From Planctomycetota bacterium (GTDB lineage: Bacteria > Planctomycetota > UBA1135 > GCA-002686595): a stretch of 37,240 nt of DNA. How positions within the stretch are numbered: the stretch's first letter is position 1; every line of letters starts with the position of its first letter. The stretch covers positions 36,966 to 74,205 of the forward strand of contig NYUD01000015.1 in the NCBI GenBank assembly GCA_002683825.1. The letters run 5' to 3'. Position numbers and translations under genes: made by a program. The notes under the pieces are model-generated. The model did not search any database, had not been told where the DNA came from, and saw only the letters and a program-made list of their open reading frames with translations. This document shows, in pieces, positions 1-8,074 of this stretch.

Positions 1-1
1 C

Positions 2-121
2 CTGACCAGGACCGCGCCGATGGAAACCCCGGACCTCCCGATCGGAAGGTGGACCATGCTCTTCTGGGAGGAGGGCAGCCAGGAGCCCGTCGAGGTCGGG
101 GGAGTGCTCCGCGCGCACTGA
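2..121 (+). CDS. C-terminal end of an unidentified protein (partial)
   Basis: An open frame enters from the left edge and encodes 39 residues before a TGA at 119-121, ending EVGGVLRAH. The composition is protein-like (TPDLPIGRWTMLFWEEG, with two Trp and balanced charge), and the other frames here read Arg-rich and non-natural. It points toward the minus-strand sulfatase at 271, so the two would be convergent with about 150 bases between their stops. No domain is recognisable from so short a piece, and the start lies outside the window. It could be a chance open frame. Confidence 0.42.
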   Translation: MTRTAPMETPDLPIGRWTMLFWEEGSQEPVEVGGVLRAH

Positions 122-270
122 GCCTGCCGGTCGTCCGCACGGTCTTGGCGACGACGGCCGCGGCGGATCTCCCGACCGTGGAGGGCCGGCCTCGTGCTGT
201 GTTGCGTTCTTGGAGCACTGCTGCGGCAGGCGCCGGCCCTTTGAAGGGTGTTTCAGCACCAGGTTCGCAA

Positions 271-2547
271 TCACTCCCCGAGGTATCCCAGGTCCTGGAG
301 GGCTTCGATCTCCACTTCCGTCAATTCGACGGTCTCCGGTCGCAGGTGCCAGATGCGGCACCACGTCCCGCGACGGGGTTCCCAGGCGAGCGGATCCGTG
401 ACCCACAAGCTCTCGTCGTCGGCTGAGATCGTCAGTGGATTGGCCTGCGACGGCGTCTGGTCCGGCCCGAGGAGGATCCGCTGGGGTTGGGGGTGCTGCT
501 TTTTACCGTGGAGGTAGTAGAGCACGACCGTCTCGCCGGCGGCCGGCCGGAGCAGCACGCCGTCGCGTCCGTCGTCAGCTCCCAGCTCGAACCGGAAGTG
601 CCAGCGGGTACCCCTCTCTCCCTGCCTTTCCTCGTAGAAGCTGTCGCTTCCCGACTCCACCTCGAGGAGATTGAAGTCGAGTTGTTCATTCTCGCTCTCA
701 ACGACGAAACGGACCTCAACCTCGGGCTTGTCGCTGAGGAATTCGACGACGATGCCGGGATTGACGATGGAGTTCAGATGGGCTCGGACCAGGCCTCGAA
801 AGCTTTCCAGCTCCCCCATCGTTGCCGTCGCCACGAGGTTGCGTTGCTCGCGGGGATCCTCGTCCAGATCGAAGAGACCCTCGTAATCTTCCGGTTTCAG
901 CGTTCGAATGTACTTGCGGTCGCCCCGTCGAAGCGAAATGGCGTGGTACTCGCTCTTGTTCACTTCCGCGAGAAGGGTGCGCCGCTTCCAGAGTGTCGGC
1001 GACGCCGCCAACGGGATCAGATTCTGCCCCAGGAACGGCGTCTCCTGGGCTGCGATCCCGACGATGTGGCAGAGCGTCGGGGCAACATCCAGCAGGCTGA
1101 GGGGTTCGTCGATTCGCCGTGGAGCGATCCCCAGCGAGGAGGGCAGCTTGATGAGCAATGGAACGTGTAGCTGTTCCTGGAAGAGTGTGCCCCCATGGCT
1201 CCAGTTGCCATGGTCCAGGAATTCTTCGCCATGGTCCGCAGTGACGATCAGGGTGGTTTCATCCCAGAGTCCGTCATTCTTCAGATAACCGATCAACTCG
1301 CCGAGTTTCTCATCTGCAAAGCCGATCTCTGCGTCGTACAGGTCCAGGAGAAACTGCAGATCTTCATCGCTGACCTGTTCTCTGCTTCGGCCAATATGGG
1401 TCCCCGGACCCTTGAGTCTTCCGGTCAGCTCTCCGGCGTATGTTCCGTGCGCAAATCGTTCGCGATAGCCAGGCTGCGGCGCATACGGGCCGTGTGGATC
1501 GATTGTATGCACGTAGACGAAGAACGGCTCGTCACGTTCCGCCCGGATCCAGTCGATCGCTTCCGCCACCACGCTGTCCGCCCGAGCTCCGCCTTCACGG
1601 GACTGATCGAGGACCTCGAAGACCCGCTCGAAGCCTTGCGTAACGTTGAATCTCGGGTTGAATACCCAGTCATTGAAACCCACCGCACACGTCCGGTATC
1701 CGGCCTCCCCCATCACTTCAGCGAGGGTGGTCGCGGTTGTACTCATCCGGTCCAGATAGTCCTCCGCCCCGTGCATCGAGGGGTAGCTGGAGGTGAAGAG
1801 ACTGGCGACAGAGGCCTTGGTCCAGGAGGCCGCTGCATGGGCCTGCTCAAAGACAAGACACTCCTTGGCGAGCGCCTGTAGGTTGGGCGAGGTCCCTCGA
1901 TCGTAGCCGTATGGCTGGAGGTGATCGGCGCGCAGGGTGTCGATCAAGAAGACGATCACGTTGCGATGGTCCGATTTTTTCCGGGGTCGCTCGGGTCGTC
2001 GACCCGTGACCGTCGGGTTGGCCCATCCCGGCAGTGACTCCGGGTTCACTTTGCTCGGACCCGATCCGGTCGTTCGAAAGACCAGATCACCTGTCGAGTA
2101 CGGCAAGGCCGCTTCGATCTCCAGCCAGGAGAGCTTCAATTCGGAATCCGGGGTCTCCAACTCGTGACGAAAGATGCTGGAGAGCTCGCCGCCACTGCTC
2201 TCCGCCGTGACTTCCACCGTGTAAGTTCCCGACTCTTCGGTCGAAACGGGACCCGGAAAGCCGATGGCCGTCCTCAGTCGACCTGCCTCGAACAGGACGT
2301 CCCGAAAACGAATCTCGCTCCCCGGCGCCACCGTGAGCAGGCGCCGCTTGTCGAAGCCAACGCCACCCATTGTAAGGTGCGCTCCGGGTCGTCGCGGGTT
2401 CCGCAAATCGAAGCTTTCGGACCCGTTCAGACCGACCCGTGTGGGCTCCAGATTGGTCAGGTAGATCGAGTATTGCGCCGTGGGCGGGACCTCGGCAGAA
2501 CACCCGGCCCAAAGAAGCGTTGCGACTCCAATAAGGCGTCGTCCCAT
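271..2547 (-). CDS. Sulfatase-fold lipoprotein, threonine-type active site
   Basis: A 758-residue exported protein of the alkaline phosphatase/sulfatase superfamily. The ATG at 2547 is chosen because it gives a lipoprotein-like signal (MGRRLIGVATLLWAGC, Cys16); an upstream in-frame start at 2613 adds a polar N-terminus. Residues 20-190 form a beta-rich extension. The sulfatase fold follows: metal ligand motif LIDTLRAD (Asp203), nucleophile region SWTKASVASL with Thr243 where formylglycine sulfatases have Cys or Ser, DPHGPY near 350, TADHGEE at 436-442 and HGG near 451. A second beta-rich region precedes the family-typical tail (LQDLGYLGE). Without Cys or Ser it should not be matured by formylglycine-generating enzyme; phosphatase, phosphodiesterase or phosphotransferase activity is an inference. 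It is divergent from the related gene at 2691, with about 140 bases between starts. Confidence 0.88.
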   Translation of the reverse strand: MGRRLIGVATLLWAGCSAEVPPTAQYSIYLTNLEPTRVGLNGSESFDLRNPRRPGAHLTMGGVGFDKRRLLTVAPGSEIRFRDVLFEAGRLRTAIGFPGPVSTEESGTYTVEVTAESSGGELSSIFRHELETPDSELKLSWLEIEAALPYSTGDLVFRTTGSGPSKVNPESLPGWANPTVTGRRPERPRKKSDHRNVIVFLIDTLRADHLQPYGYDRGTSPNLQALAKECLVFEQAHAAASWTKASVASLFTSSYPSMHGAEDYLDRMSTTATTLAEVMGEAGYRTCAVGFNDWVFNPRFNVTQGFERVFEVLDQSREGGARADSVVAEAIDWIRAERDEPFFVYVHTIDPHGPYAPQPGYRERFAHGTYAGELTGRLKGPGTHIGRSREQVSDEDLQFLLDLYDAEIGFADEKLGELIGYLKNDGLWDETTLIVTADHGEEFLDHGNWSHGGTLFQEQLHVPLLIKLPSSLGIAPRRIDEPLSLLDVAPTLCHIVGIAAQETPFLGQNLIPLAASPTLWKRRTLLAEVNKSEYHAISLRRGDRKYIRTLKPEDYEGLFDLDEDPREQRNLVATATMGELESFRGLVRAHLNSIVNPGIVVEFLSDKPEVEVRFVVESENEQLDFNLLEVESGSDSFYEERQGERGTRWHFRFELGADDGRDGVLLRPAAGETVVLYYLHGKKQHPQPQRILLGPDQTPSQANPLTISADDESLWVTDPLAWEPRRGTWCRIWHLRPETVELTEVEIEALQDLGYLGE

Positions 2548-2690
2548 TCCGCGATTCCATCGCTGATTGCTCACGTGCGATACTCCTACGGACCGGTCGA
2601 AGCTGGATCCCATGGTATCGGATCCCCGTATCGACCCGCATTTCGAACATCGAGTTCTGCCGCATTGCGGTGCTCTGTTATCCTAACGCC

Positions 2691-4232
2691 GTGTTTCTCC
2701 GCGCGTCTTCATTTGCTTGCCGAAGGCTGCCGCTACTCGCACTGGCCTGCGCCGGCTTCTTGGCTTGCGGCGAAGCCGTCCAGCGTCGTCCCGACGTTTT
2801 CCTGATCGTGGTCGACACCCTTCGAGCCGATGCCATTCTCGACCCCGATGGGGAGTTCTCGACCCCCGCCCTGGACCGCTTGGCGGCGGAAGGCGTCCTC
2901 TTCGAGACTGCCTTTGCCCACGCGCCGATGACTCTGCCGTCGCACATGAGTCTCTTCTCCTCGCGCCTGCCGCTGGAGACGGGCGTCGTGTGCAACGGCC
3001 AGCCCGTTCCCGAAGATCTCCCGCTCTTGCCGGCGTGGATGGGACAATTCGGGTACGAGTCGAGGGGGGTCACCAGCCTGGCGACACTGTTGCCCATCTC
3101 CGGGCAGGCTCCGAGTCTCGTCCGGGCCTTTGACGATTACGACACCGACTACTGGAACATCGATCCGGCGGAGCGGGTTCTATCCAGGATCCAGAAGAGT
3201 CTCGATGTGTGGGACGGCAGCCGTCCGCTCTTCTTCTTCGGCCACTTCTGCGATCCGCACGAGCCGTACGATTCCCACCAGGACACCGGCAGAACCGTAC
3301 AAGTGACCATCGATGGCATCGAGCTCGCCACGATCCCCAGCGAGAACATGACCGTTTGGGAGGACACCATTTCCCTGCCTCCGGGGCGGCACGAGGTCGA
3401 ATTCTTGTCCAGGCACAGGTTCAAGGTGCGCTACTTTTCCTGCCACGAGGGTGAGCAAAAGCTCCAGGAGACCTGGGAACAAGCTGATGGCAAGAGGCAG
3501 TCCCTGTGGCTCGAACGCTCTGGAGATTCTCCGGCGGATTGTCGCGTGAAGATCTGGGTCAATGACATCGTGTCCAAGGATGTTGTGCGCGAGAGGTACG
3601 CCGCCGAGGTCGAACACGCCGATCGCTATGTGGGCAAGGTCATCCAGGAGTTGAAGCAGCGAGACCTGTATGACGACAGCCTGATCCTCTTCACCTCCGA
3701 TCACGGCGAGGCTCTGGGCGAACGAAATCATGTCGGCCACGTGCAGAACCTGACCCACGACCAGATCGCCGTTCCCTTGATCATCAAACTCCCACGGCAC
3801 TCTTCGCTGCGTGGTCGCCTCGATCCAGGGCGCCTGGTGCGGCACATCGATCTCGCACCGACGATCCTCGACATTGCGGGCCTTCCGGCCCTGCCCGGCC
3901 AAAAGGGCCTCTCACTGTTCAGCGAAGACTCCGGGCAGTTGGTGCATCTGGCGGAGACCCACAAACCAGAGGCGAAGAAGGACAAGCTTGCTCTCTTCGA
4001 CGGTCGCCTGAAACTGATCTATACCGTCGACGACGACCTCTTCCGGATGTTTGACCTCCTCGCGGATCCGGAGGAGGAGGACGACATCTTCCCTATCCGC
4101 GGCTCCGAACGCGTGGAGTGGCAAGCTCAGCTACGATCCCTTGGCGCGATCGCTGTGAACTTGACCCGGCGTGATGGGGACGTCGATCCAGAACTCGAGA
4201 TTCAACTGAAGGCTCTTGGCTACGGCGAATGA
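2691..4232 (+). CDS. Sulfatase-fold lipoprotein, threonine-type, with inserted beta domain
   Basis: About 513 residues from a GTG at 2691; a GTG at 2670 is an alternative adding seven residues, and no ATG is available. The N-terminus is a lipoprotein signal (RRLPLLALAC or FLAC). Sulfatase motifs are IVVDTLRAD (Asp42), PMTLPSHMSL with Thr81 at the nucleophile position, CDPHEPY at 187-193, SDHGE at 336-340 and GHV near 349; it ends LKALGYGE. Roughly 95 residues (200-297) rich in beta-type sequence are inserted between the DPHEPY motif and the rest of the domain. This placement is unusual and might be a carbohydrate- or cargo-binding insert. Its stop overlaps the start of the next gene (ATGA, 4229-4232), so the two are probably translationally coupled. 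Substrate unknown. Confidence 0.88.
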   Translation: MFLRASSFACRRLPLLALACAGFLACGEAVQRRPDVFLIVVDTLRADAILDPDGEFSTPALDRLAAEGVLFETAFAHAPMTLPSHMSLFSSRLPLETGVVCNGQPVPEDLPLLPAWMGQFGYESRGVTSLATLLPISGQAPSLVRAFDDYDTDYWNIDPAERVLSRIQKSLDVWDGSRPLFFFGHFCDPHEPYDSHQDTGRTVQVTIDGIELATIPSENMTVWEDTISLPPGRHEVEFLSRHRFKVRYFSCHEGEQKLQETWEQADGKRQSLWLERSGDSPADCRVKIWVNDIVSKDVVRERYAAEVEHADRYVGKVIQELKQRDLYDDSLILFTSDHGEALGERNHVGHVQNLTHDQIAVPLIIKLPRHSSLRGRLDPGRLVRHIDLAPTILDIAGLPALPGQKGLSLFSEDSGQLVHLAETHKPEAKKDKLALFDGRLKLIYTVDDDLFRMFDLLADPEEEDDIFPIRGSERVEWQAQLRSLGAIAVNLTRRDGDVDPELEIQLKALGYGE

Positions 4233-6100
4233 AGGGCACTTCGATCAAGCCACTCTTGTTGTGGTCGTTGGGAATCCTCCTCGTCGGTTGCTCGAGAGCA
4301 GGTCGGGGTTGGGAAGGACCGACCAAGATCGCCTTCGAGGAAACCACGGAAGCCGCCGGCATCGGATACGAGGGGCTCAGCTGGGGGCTCGCCTGGGGTG
4401 ATGGGAACGGTGACGGGGCTCCGGATCTTTGGTCCAGCAATCACGGTAGCCATCCCACCCTGTACATGAACCTCAGGAACGGGACCTTCCTGCCCGTGCG
4501 GAGGCCGTACCTTCAACCGACACCGGGGGATTCACACGGTGTTTCCTGGGCAGATTTCAACGGCGATGGGACCGAAGACCTGATCGAGCTGACCGGCGCC
4601 CAGCGGGGTGTCGGAACGGGCAAGAATCACTTCTACGTCAACGAAAACAATGCCCTGGTCGATCGAGCGGAAGAGCTGGGACTGGACTATCCCCTCGGGC
4701 GGGGCCGCATGCCCCTGTGGTTGGACTGGAACCTCGATGGGAAGCTGGACGTTCTCCTCACGAACGCCTCCCGCGAAGAGGCACCCAATGCCGTTTTTCT
4801 TCAGAACAACGGCAAGTTCAATCGCTCCGACACCCCCTTCGGGATTCTCCACAGCGAGTTTGCCCAGCTGACTGCCCTGGGGGGCGAGGACCGTCTGCAC
4901 GTTGTCGTCCATGGACACAAGTACCCCCAGGTGGTCTACGACCTCAGCACGAGTCCGCCGACCGATGTGACCGACGCCCTCGCGCTGCCTCTGAGCTACG
5001 CTGGGGATGTGGCCTTCGCTGACTTCGATGGCGACGGACACACCGACTACTTCGTTGCTCAGGGTCGTCTGGGATGCGAGTTGCGACTTATCGACGACCA
5101 TTTCATGCGCGCCAAGATCGTTGTGCGTCACGACGTCCGCGGTCTGACGTTCCGCTGCGATGGACCGATCGAGATTCGTACGCGGCCCACCTACGTCGAT
5201 TGGTGGCCGGTCTCGACCGTTTCCGTGGGCGAAGCCTGCATCGTGCCCGAGACCAATCCCTTTACCGTCAACGCTGAAGAAGCCCGAGGCCGGTGGAGCG
5301 AGTCCATGGTCGAAGGCAAGGAGAAGGGGCTCTTCGTCTTGCACGATCCGGATACGGGGCTCTGGTCGGTCCGCATGCACGGCGGAGTCGATGAGGGGTC
5401 GATCGAGGTGCGTTCCGACGCGGTCATTTCCGAGGCGAGCCGTATCGGCTTTCACCCCTACTCACCGCCACGCGATGTCCTCGCCTGCTGGCGCGACGGC
5501 AAGTACGTCGATGTCGGTCAGTCCGCCGGGATCGGGAATACCAACAGCCTGTCCGTCGTGGCAGGAGATTTCGACAACGACATGGACATCGATCTCTATG
5601 TCATGGTCAGCTTCGCGACCGAGCAGCACCCGAACCTCTTCTACGAGAACCGCGGGGATGGTGTCTTTCGATCCATCGTCGACGGAGGCGCCGGAGGAAC
5701 CCTCGCCGGGACCAGCGATTCGTGTGCGATCGCCGACTACGACGGGGACGGTTTCCTCGACATCGCCATCGGCAACGGCCGCGAGATCAGCGCCGACGGA
5801 GGGCCCCTGCAGCTCTTCCGCAATCGCGGCTGCGACAATCACTGGCTGCGGCTGGATCTTCGAGGCGTGCGCTCGAACCCCGAAGCCATCGGAGCCCGTG
5901 TAACCGTGAAGACGGGGGGGGTTCGGCAAAAACGTGTCGTCGGGGCGGTGATGCATCGTGGCGCGCAGAACGAACGTACGCTGCACTTCGGTCTCGGATC
6001 CCACGAGAAGGCCGACCGCATCCACATTCTCTGGCCCAGCGGGAAGGAGACCGTCATGCAGGGTGTGGCGGGTGACAGAAGCCTGACCATCACCGAGTGA
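4229..6100 (+). CDS. CRTAC1-like FG-GAP/VCBS repeat lipoprotein with ASPIC/UnbV domain
   Basis: A 623-residue exported lipoprotein (signal ending LLVGC, Cys21). It carries several calcium-binding FG-GAP/VCBS-type loops: WGDGNGDGAPDLW, DFNGDGTEDL, DWNLDGKLDV, DFDGDGHTDY, DFDNDMDIDLYV and DYDGDGFLDIAIGNG. Together these should form a beta-propeller. The C-terminal part (about 535-620: GARVTVKTGG, HFGLGSHEKADRI, WPSGKE) matches the ASPIC/UnbV domain. Such proteins are abundant on Planctomycetes cell surfaces and usually have no assigned ligand. The start overlaps the stop of the sulfatase-like gene upstream, so the two are probably made together, perhaps as enzyme and surface-anchored binding partner (inference). 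A long stretch between the central and C-terminal repeat clusters (about 290-430) lacks repeat motifs. Confidence 0.92.
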   Translation: MKGTSIKPLLLWSLGILLVGCSRAGRGWEGPTKIAFEETTEAAGIGYEGLSWGLAWGDGNGDGAPDLWSSNHGSHPTLYMNLRNGTFLPVRRPYLQPTPGDSHGVSWADFNGDGTEDLIELTGAQRGVGTGKNHFYVNENNALVDRAEELGLDYPLGRGRMPLWLDWNLDGKLDVLLTNASREEAPNAVFLQNNGKFNRSDTPFGILHSEFAQLTALGGEDRLHVVVHGHKYPQVVYDLSTSPPTDVTDALALPLSYAGDVAFADFDGDGHTDYFVAQGRLGCELRLIDDHFMRAKIVVRHDVRGLTFRCDGPIEIRTRPTYVDWWPVSTVSVGEACIVPETNPFTVNAEEARGRWSESMVEGKEKGLFVLHDPDTGLWSVRMHGGVDEGSIEVRSDAVISEASRIGFHPYSPPRDVLACWRDGKYVDVGQSAGIGNTNSLSVVAGDFDNDMDIDLYVMVSFATEQHPNLFYENRGDGVFRSIVDGGAGGTLAGTSDSCAIADYDGDGFLDIAIGNGREISADGGPLQLFRNRGCDNHWLRLDLRGVRSNPEAIGARVTVKTGGVRQKRVVGAVMHRGAQNERTLHFGLGSHEKADRIHILWPSGKETVMQGVAGDRSLTITE

Positions 6101-6145
6101 CGGCCCGCGTCGACCGCGCGCTGTACTCGCTCACACCATGGCAGC

Positions 6146-6241
6146 TCAATCCTCGCCGGCGTAGCCGAGCGCCTCCAGCGCGGCGGCGTCTTCGGGCGAA
6201 AGATCCCCGACGAGCACGGTCGGAGCCTCAACCGGCTGATG
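6146..6241 (-). pseudogene. Decayed C-terminus of a sulfatase-like gene
   Basis: On the minus strand, 31 codons read from an in-frame stop (6242-6244) to a TGA at 6146-6148. They end SPEDAAALEALGYAGED, which is the characteristic final motif of sulfatase-fold proteins; the two genes at 271 and 2691 end LQDLGYLGE and LKALGYGE. There is no start codon and no catalytic domain, so this is the last tenth or less of a lost third threonine- or serine-type sulfatase gene. Its broken end coincides with the edge of an intergenic repeat at 6242-6297. Confidence 0.7.
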
Positions 6242-6297
6242 TCAGGTGAGCCCGAGGGGTGTTTTTTGCCCAGCTCAACCTCCGAAGACCTCCCGAT
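6242..6297 (+). repeat. Dispersed intergenic repeat, copy R1
   Basis: One of four or five related ~55-base intergenic sequences. The core reads AGGTG, then GGTGTTTTnnnGCCC, then CAACCTCC, then GACCTCCCG. Other copies are at 7860-7910 (minus strand), 23239-23295, 27342-27400 and a fragment at 24355-24361. R1 begins exactly where the sulfatase remnant breaks off. Confidence 0.55.
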
Positions 6298-6303
6298 GCT
6301 CCA

Positions 6304-6321
6304 CTCCGCACCCCTGCGGAG
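6304..6321. terminator. Hairpin between convergent genes
   Basis: A perfect inverted repeat, CTCCGCA - CCCC - TGCGGAG (7-bp stem, 4-base loop), lies between the plus-strand gene ending at 6100 and the minus-strand gene ending at 6361. It could stop transcription from either side. No T-run follows on either strand, so the terminator call is tentative. Confidence 0.4.
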
Positions 6322-6360
6322 CGCCATTGAATTCCCTCGCTTCGCGGTGAGTTCATTCGC

Positions 6361-7674
6361 TCACTTCGCCGCTTTTCGAATCTCCTCTACGAGCGGTTCC
6401 CAGGTATCCCGATCCTCGCGGTCCACCAGCTTGAGGATCTTCTTTGCCGTCCGTTTGGCCCGCGACTTGTCGCCACCCGCCAGCTGACACTTCGCCAGGA
6501 GCCACATGTAGAGAGGACTCGAATGATCGACCAGGTCGCTGGCGGCTTCGGCATAGGCGGTGGCCTTGTCGATTTGTGGCAGCGCCTGCTCGTTGTCGAT
6601 GCCGAGATAGATCCGCGACAAGTAGTACGGCACGCGCGGGTCCTCCGGGTCGTCTTCGAGGGCTGAACCCAGGTACTCGATCGCCTTGGGGTAGTTGCCC
6701 AGGCGCTTGTGGCAATAGCCCAACCAGTAATGGACCCCGGGCAGTTCCGGATCCACTTCCAGGGCCGTCTCATAGGACTGGATCGCCTTGGCCCATTTCC
6801 GGTTCGACCGCGCTCCACTCCCGAGCAAGAAGTGGTCGGTAGCGTCCAGCGCAGTCGGCTTGAGGCCAAGCACGGTGTCCTTCCAGCGCTTCGTGAAGCC
6901 ACTCCAATCCTCCACCTCGAACTTTGCGCTCGCTCCTTTTTTCGTCAGATCTTCAAGGTACCGAACGAGGAGTTCGCGATCTTCCCCTTCCGAGTGAAGG
7001 CAGTGGTAGACGATGCTCCACGAGGTGGCGTAATGCAGGTATCCATGCAGGTCGGGGTAATTCTCTTGGAAATCGACGAAGGTCTCCGCGTCCATCTCGA
7101 TCATCTGGCGCGGTTCTAGAAACTCTCCCGTCTCCAGGGCCTTTTGGACGAGGGTCAAGTCATAGAGGTGTGGGCGCCGTTCGCCGGAGACGCCGTGGGT
7201 GACTTTCCAGCCCTCGAAATACTCTGCCAATCCCTCGTTCAACCATTTCGGGGCGTCGTAGGTATAGCGGTTGAGGAATTGATGGGAGCACTCGTGAAAT
7301 ACGACGGCCCGCAGCGCCACGTCTTCGTCGTCCCTGTACATGACGATCGAATTGAGACTTCTCGAAAAATAGGCCAGCGGTGTGCCGCCGAGCCCCGCCC
7401 CCGACCGCTTGTAGTACTCCTCGTATTCGTCGTAGGTGTTGAACACGCGCAACTTCAACGTGTTGTCATTCTTCTTGTCGAGCCCGATCTCGTCGTAGAA
7501 CTCCTGAAAGAGCCGACAGTAATAGTCGATCCGCTTACCTAACGCCTTCGCGGCCTTGGCGGGAGCGTTGGACTTGAGAATCGCCTCCTTCGAGCGATAC
7601 TTGCGCATGCCTTCGGGCGCGCCGAACAAGGGAGATAGGACAATCCAAAGCGAAAAAACGAGCGCGGACTTCAT
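6361..7674 (-). CDS. Secreted gluzincin-like metallopeptidase (DUF1570-like) with TPR repeats
   Basis: A 437-residue protein with a short Sec signal (MKSALVFSLWIVLSPLFGA). The N-terminal domain carries HECSH at 127-131 and WLNEGLAEYFEG with Glu147, the zinc-binding arrangement of gluzincins as found in DUF1570-type proteins. Residues about 279-410 form tandem TPR units (WAKAIQSYETALEVDP, YPKAIEYLGSALEDDP), ending in a Lys-rich helical tail. The active-site residues are intact, so hydrolysis of an envelope protein or peptide is plausible, but no substrate is known. It is encoded alone; the next minus-strand gene upstream (sulfatase at 9441) ends 399 bases away with hairpins between. Compare the related protein at 24526-27240, in which the catalytic Glu is lost. 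Confidence 0.85.
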   Translation of the reverse strand: MKSALVFSLWIVLSPLFGAPEGMRKYRSKEAILKSNAPAKAAKALGKRIDYYCRLFQEFYDEIGLDKKNDNTLKLRVFNTYDEYEEYYKRSGAGLGGTPLAYFSRSLNSIVMYRDDEDVALRAVVFHECSHQFLNRYTYDAPKWLNEGLAEYFEGWKVTHGVSGERRPHLYDLTLVQKALETGEFLEPRQMIEMDAETFVDFQENYPDLHGYLHYATSWSIVYHCLHSEGEDRELLVRYLEDLTKKGASAKFEVEDWSGFTKRWKDTVLGLKPTALDATDHFLLGSGARSNRKWAKAIQSYETALEVDPELPGVHYWLGYCHKRLGNYPKAIEYLGSALEDDPEDPRVPYYLSRIYLGIDNEQALPQIDKATAYAEAASDLVDHSSPLYMWLLAKCQLAGGDKSRAKRTAKKILKLVDREDRDTWEPLVEEIRKAAK

Positions 7675-8073
7675 GGGTTCATCCTAGGCGAGGGGTCACG
7701 GGCACAACAGGTGGGTTCATGGCTTCGTTTCCTCGGGTCGGGGCACCTCCTGCCAGGGATCTAGTGGTGAGCAGCGCTCAAGACGCGCGGCGTTTTCTGG
7801 ATTTCTCGGCGACATTCAGCTTCCTGACAGGAAATTGACCGTGGAACCCCGATTCCTTTCGATGGTCTCAGGTTCCACGAGGGGCGAAAGCACCCCTTGG
7901 AACCACCTGTCCTCTCATTTTATGCACCGGCGCCGCGGGGAAGGCCGAACACACCACGTTCCCGGAGCCGCGAGAGTGGGTGTCCCCGGAGTCCTCCATT
8001 GCGGTTCGCAGCTTCTCGAGCATCATCGCGCTGCCACGAGCCCGGGCGCTCCGTGGCCACGGCGATTCGTGGC
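7675..8073. other. Intergenic region with palindromes and one repeat copy
   Basis: No gene is supported in these 399 bases, and the open frames on both strands are short with unnatural composition. The region contains a 13-base palindrome TTCCTGACAGGAA at 7821-7833, which may be an operator or a small hairpin for the downstream minus-strand gene. It also contains a long hairpin at 7871-7904 that belongs to repeat copy R4, and a hairpin overlapping the sulfatase stop (8055-8074). Confidence 0.5.
7860..7910 (-). repeat. Dispersed intergenic repeat, copy R4, folding as a hairpin
   Basis: Read on the minus strand from 7910, this matches the repeat core (ACAGGTGGTTCC, GGGGTGCTTTCGCCCC, AACCTGAGACC). 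In this copy the central part forms a strong stem: GGTTCCA (7871-7877) pairs with TGGAACC (7898-7904), and AGGGG (7880-7884) pairs with CCCCT (7893-7897), around an 8-base loop and a two-base bulge. It lies upstream of the peptidase gene that starts at 7674. Confidence 0.5.
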
Positions 8074-8074
8074 C
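8055..8074 (-). terminator. Hairpin at the end of the sulfatase gene
   Basis: GGCCACG - GCGATT - CGTGGCC is a perfect 7-bp stem that begins inside the sulfatase stop codon. Its position fits a transcription end or an mRNA-stabilising hairpin. No T-run follows on the minus strand. Confidence 0.42.

Noticed and set aside
31..45. GGACCTCCCGATCGG as another copy of the R repeat
   Set aside because: Only the last block matches, the sequence lies in a coding frame, and the upstream blocks are missing.
236..247. Short palindrome CCCTTTGAAGGG downstream of the first sulfatase
   Set aside because: The stem is five base pairs with no T-run, too weak to call a terminator.
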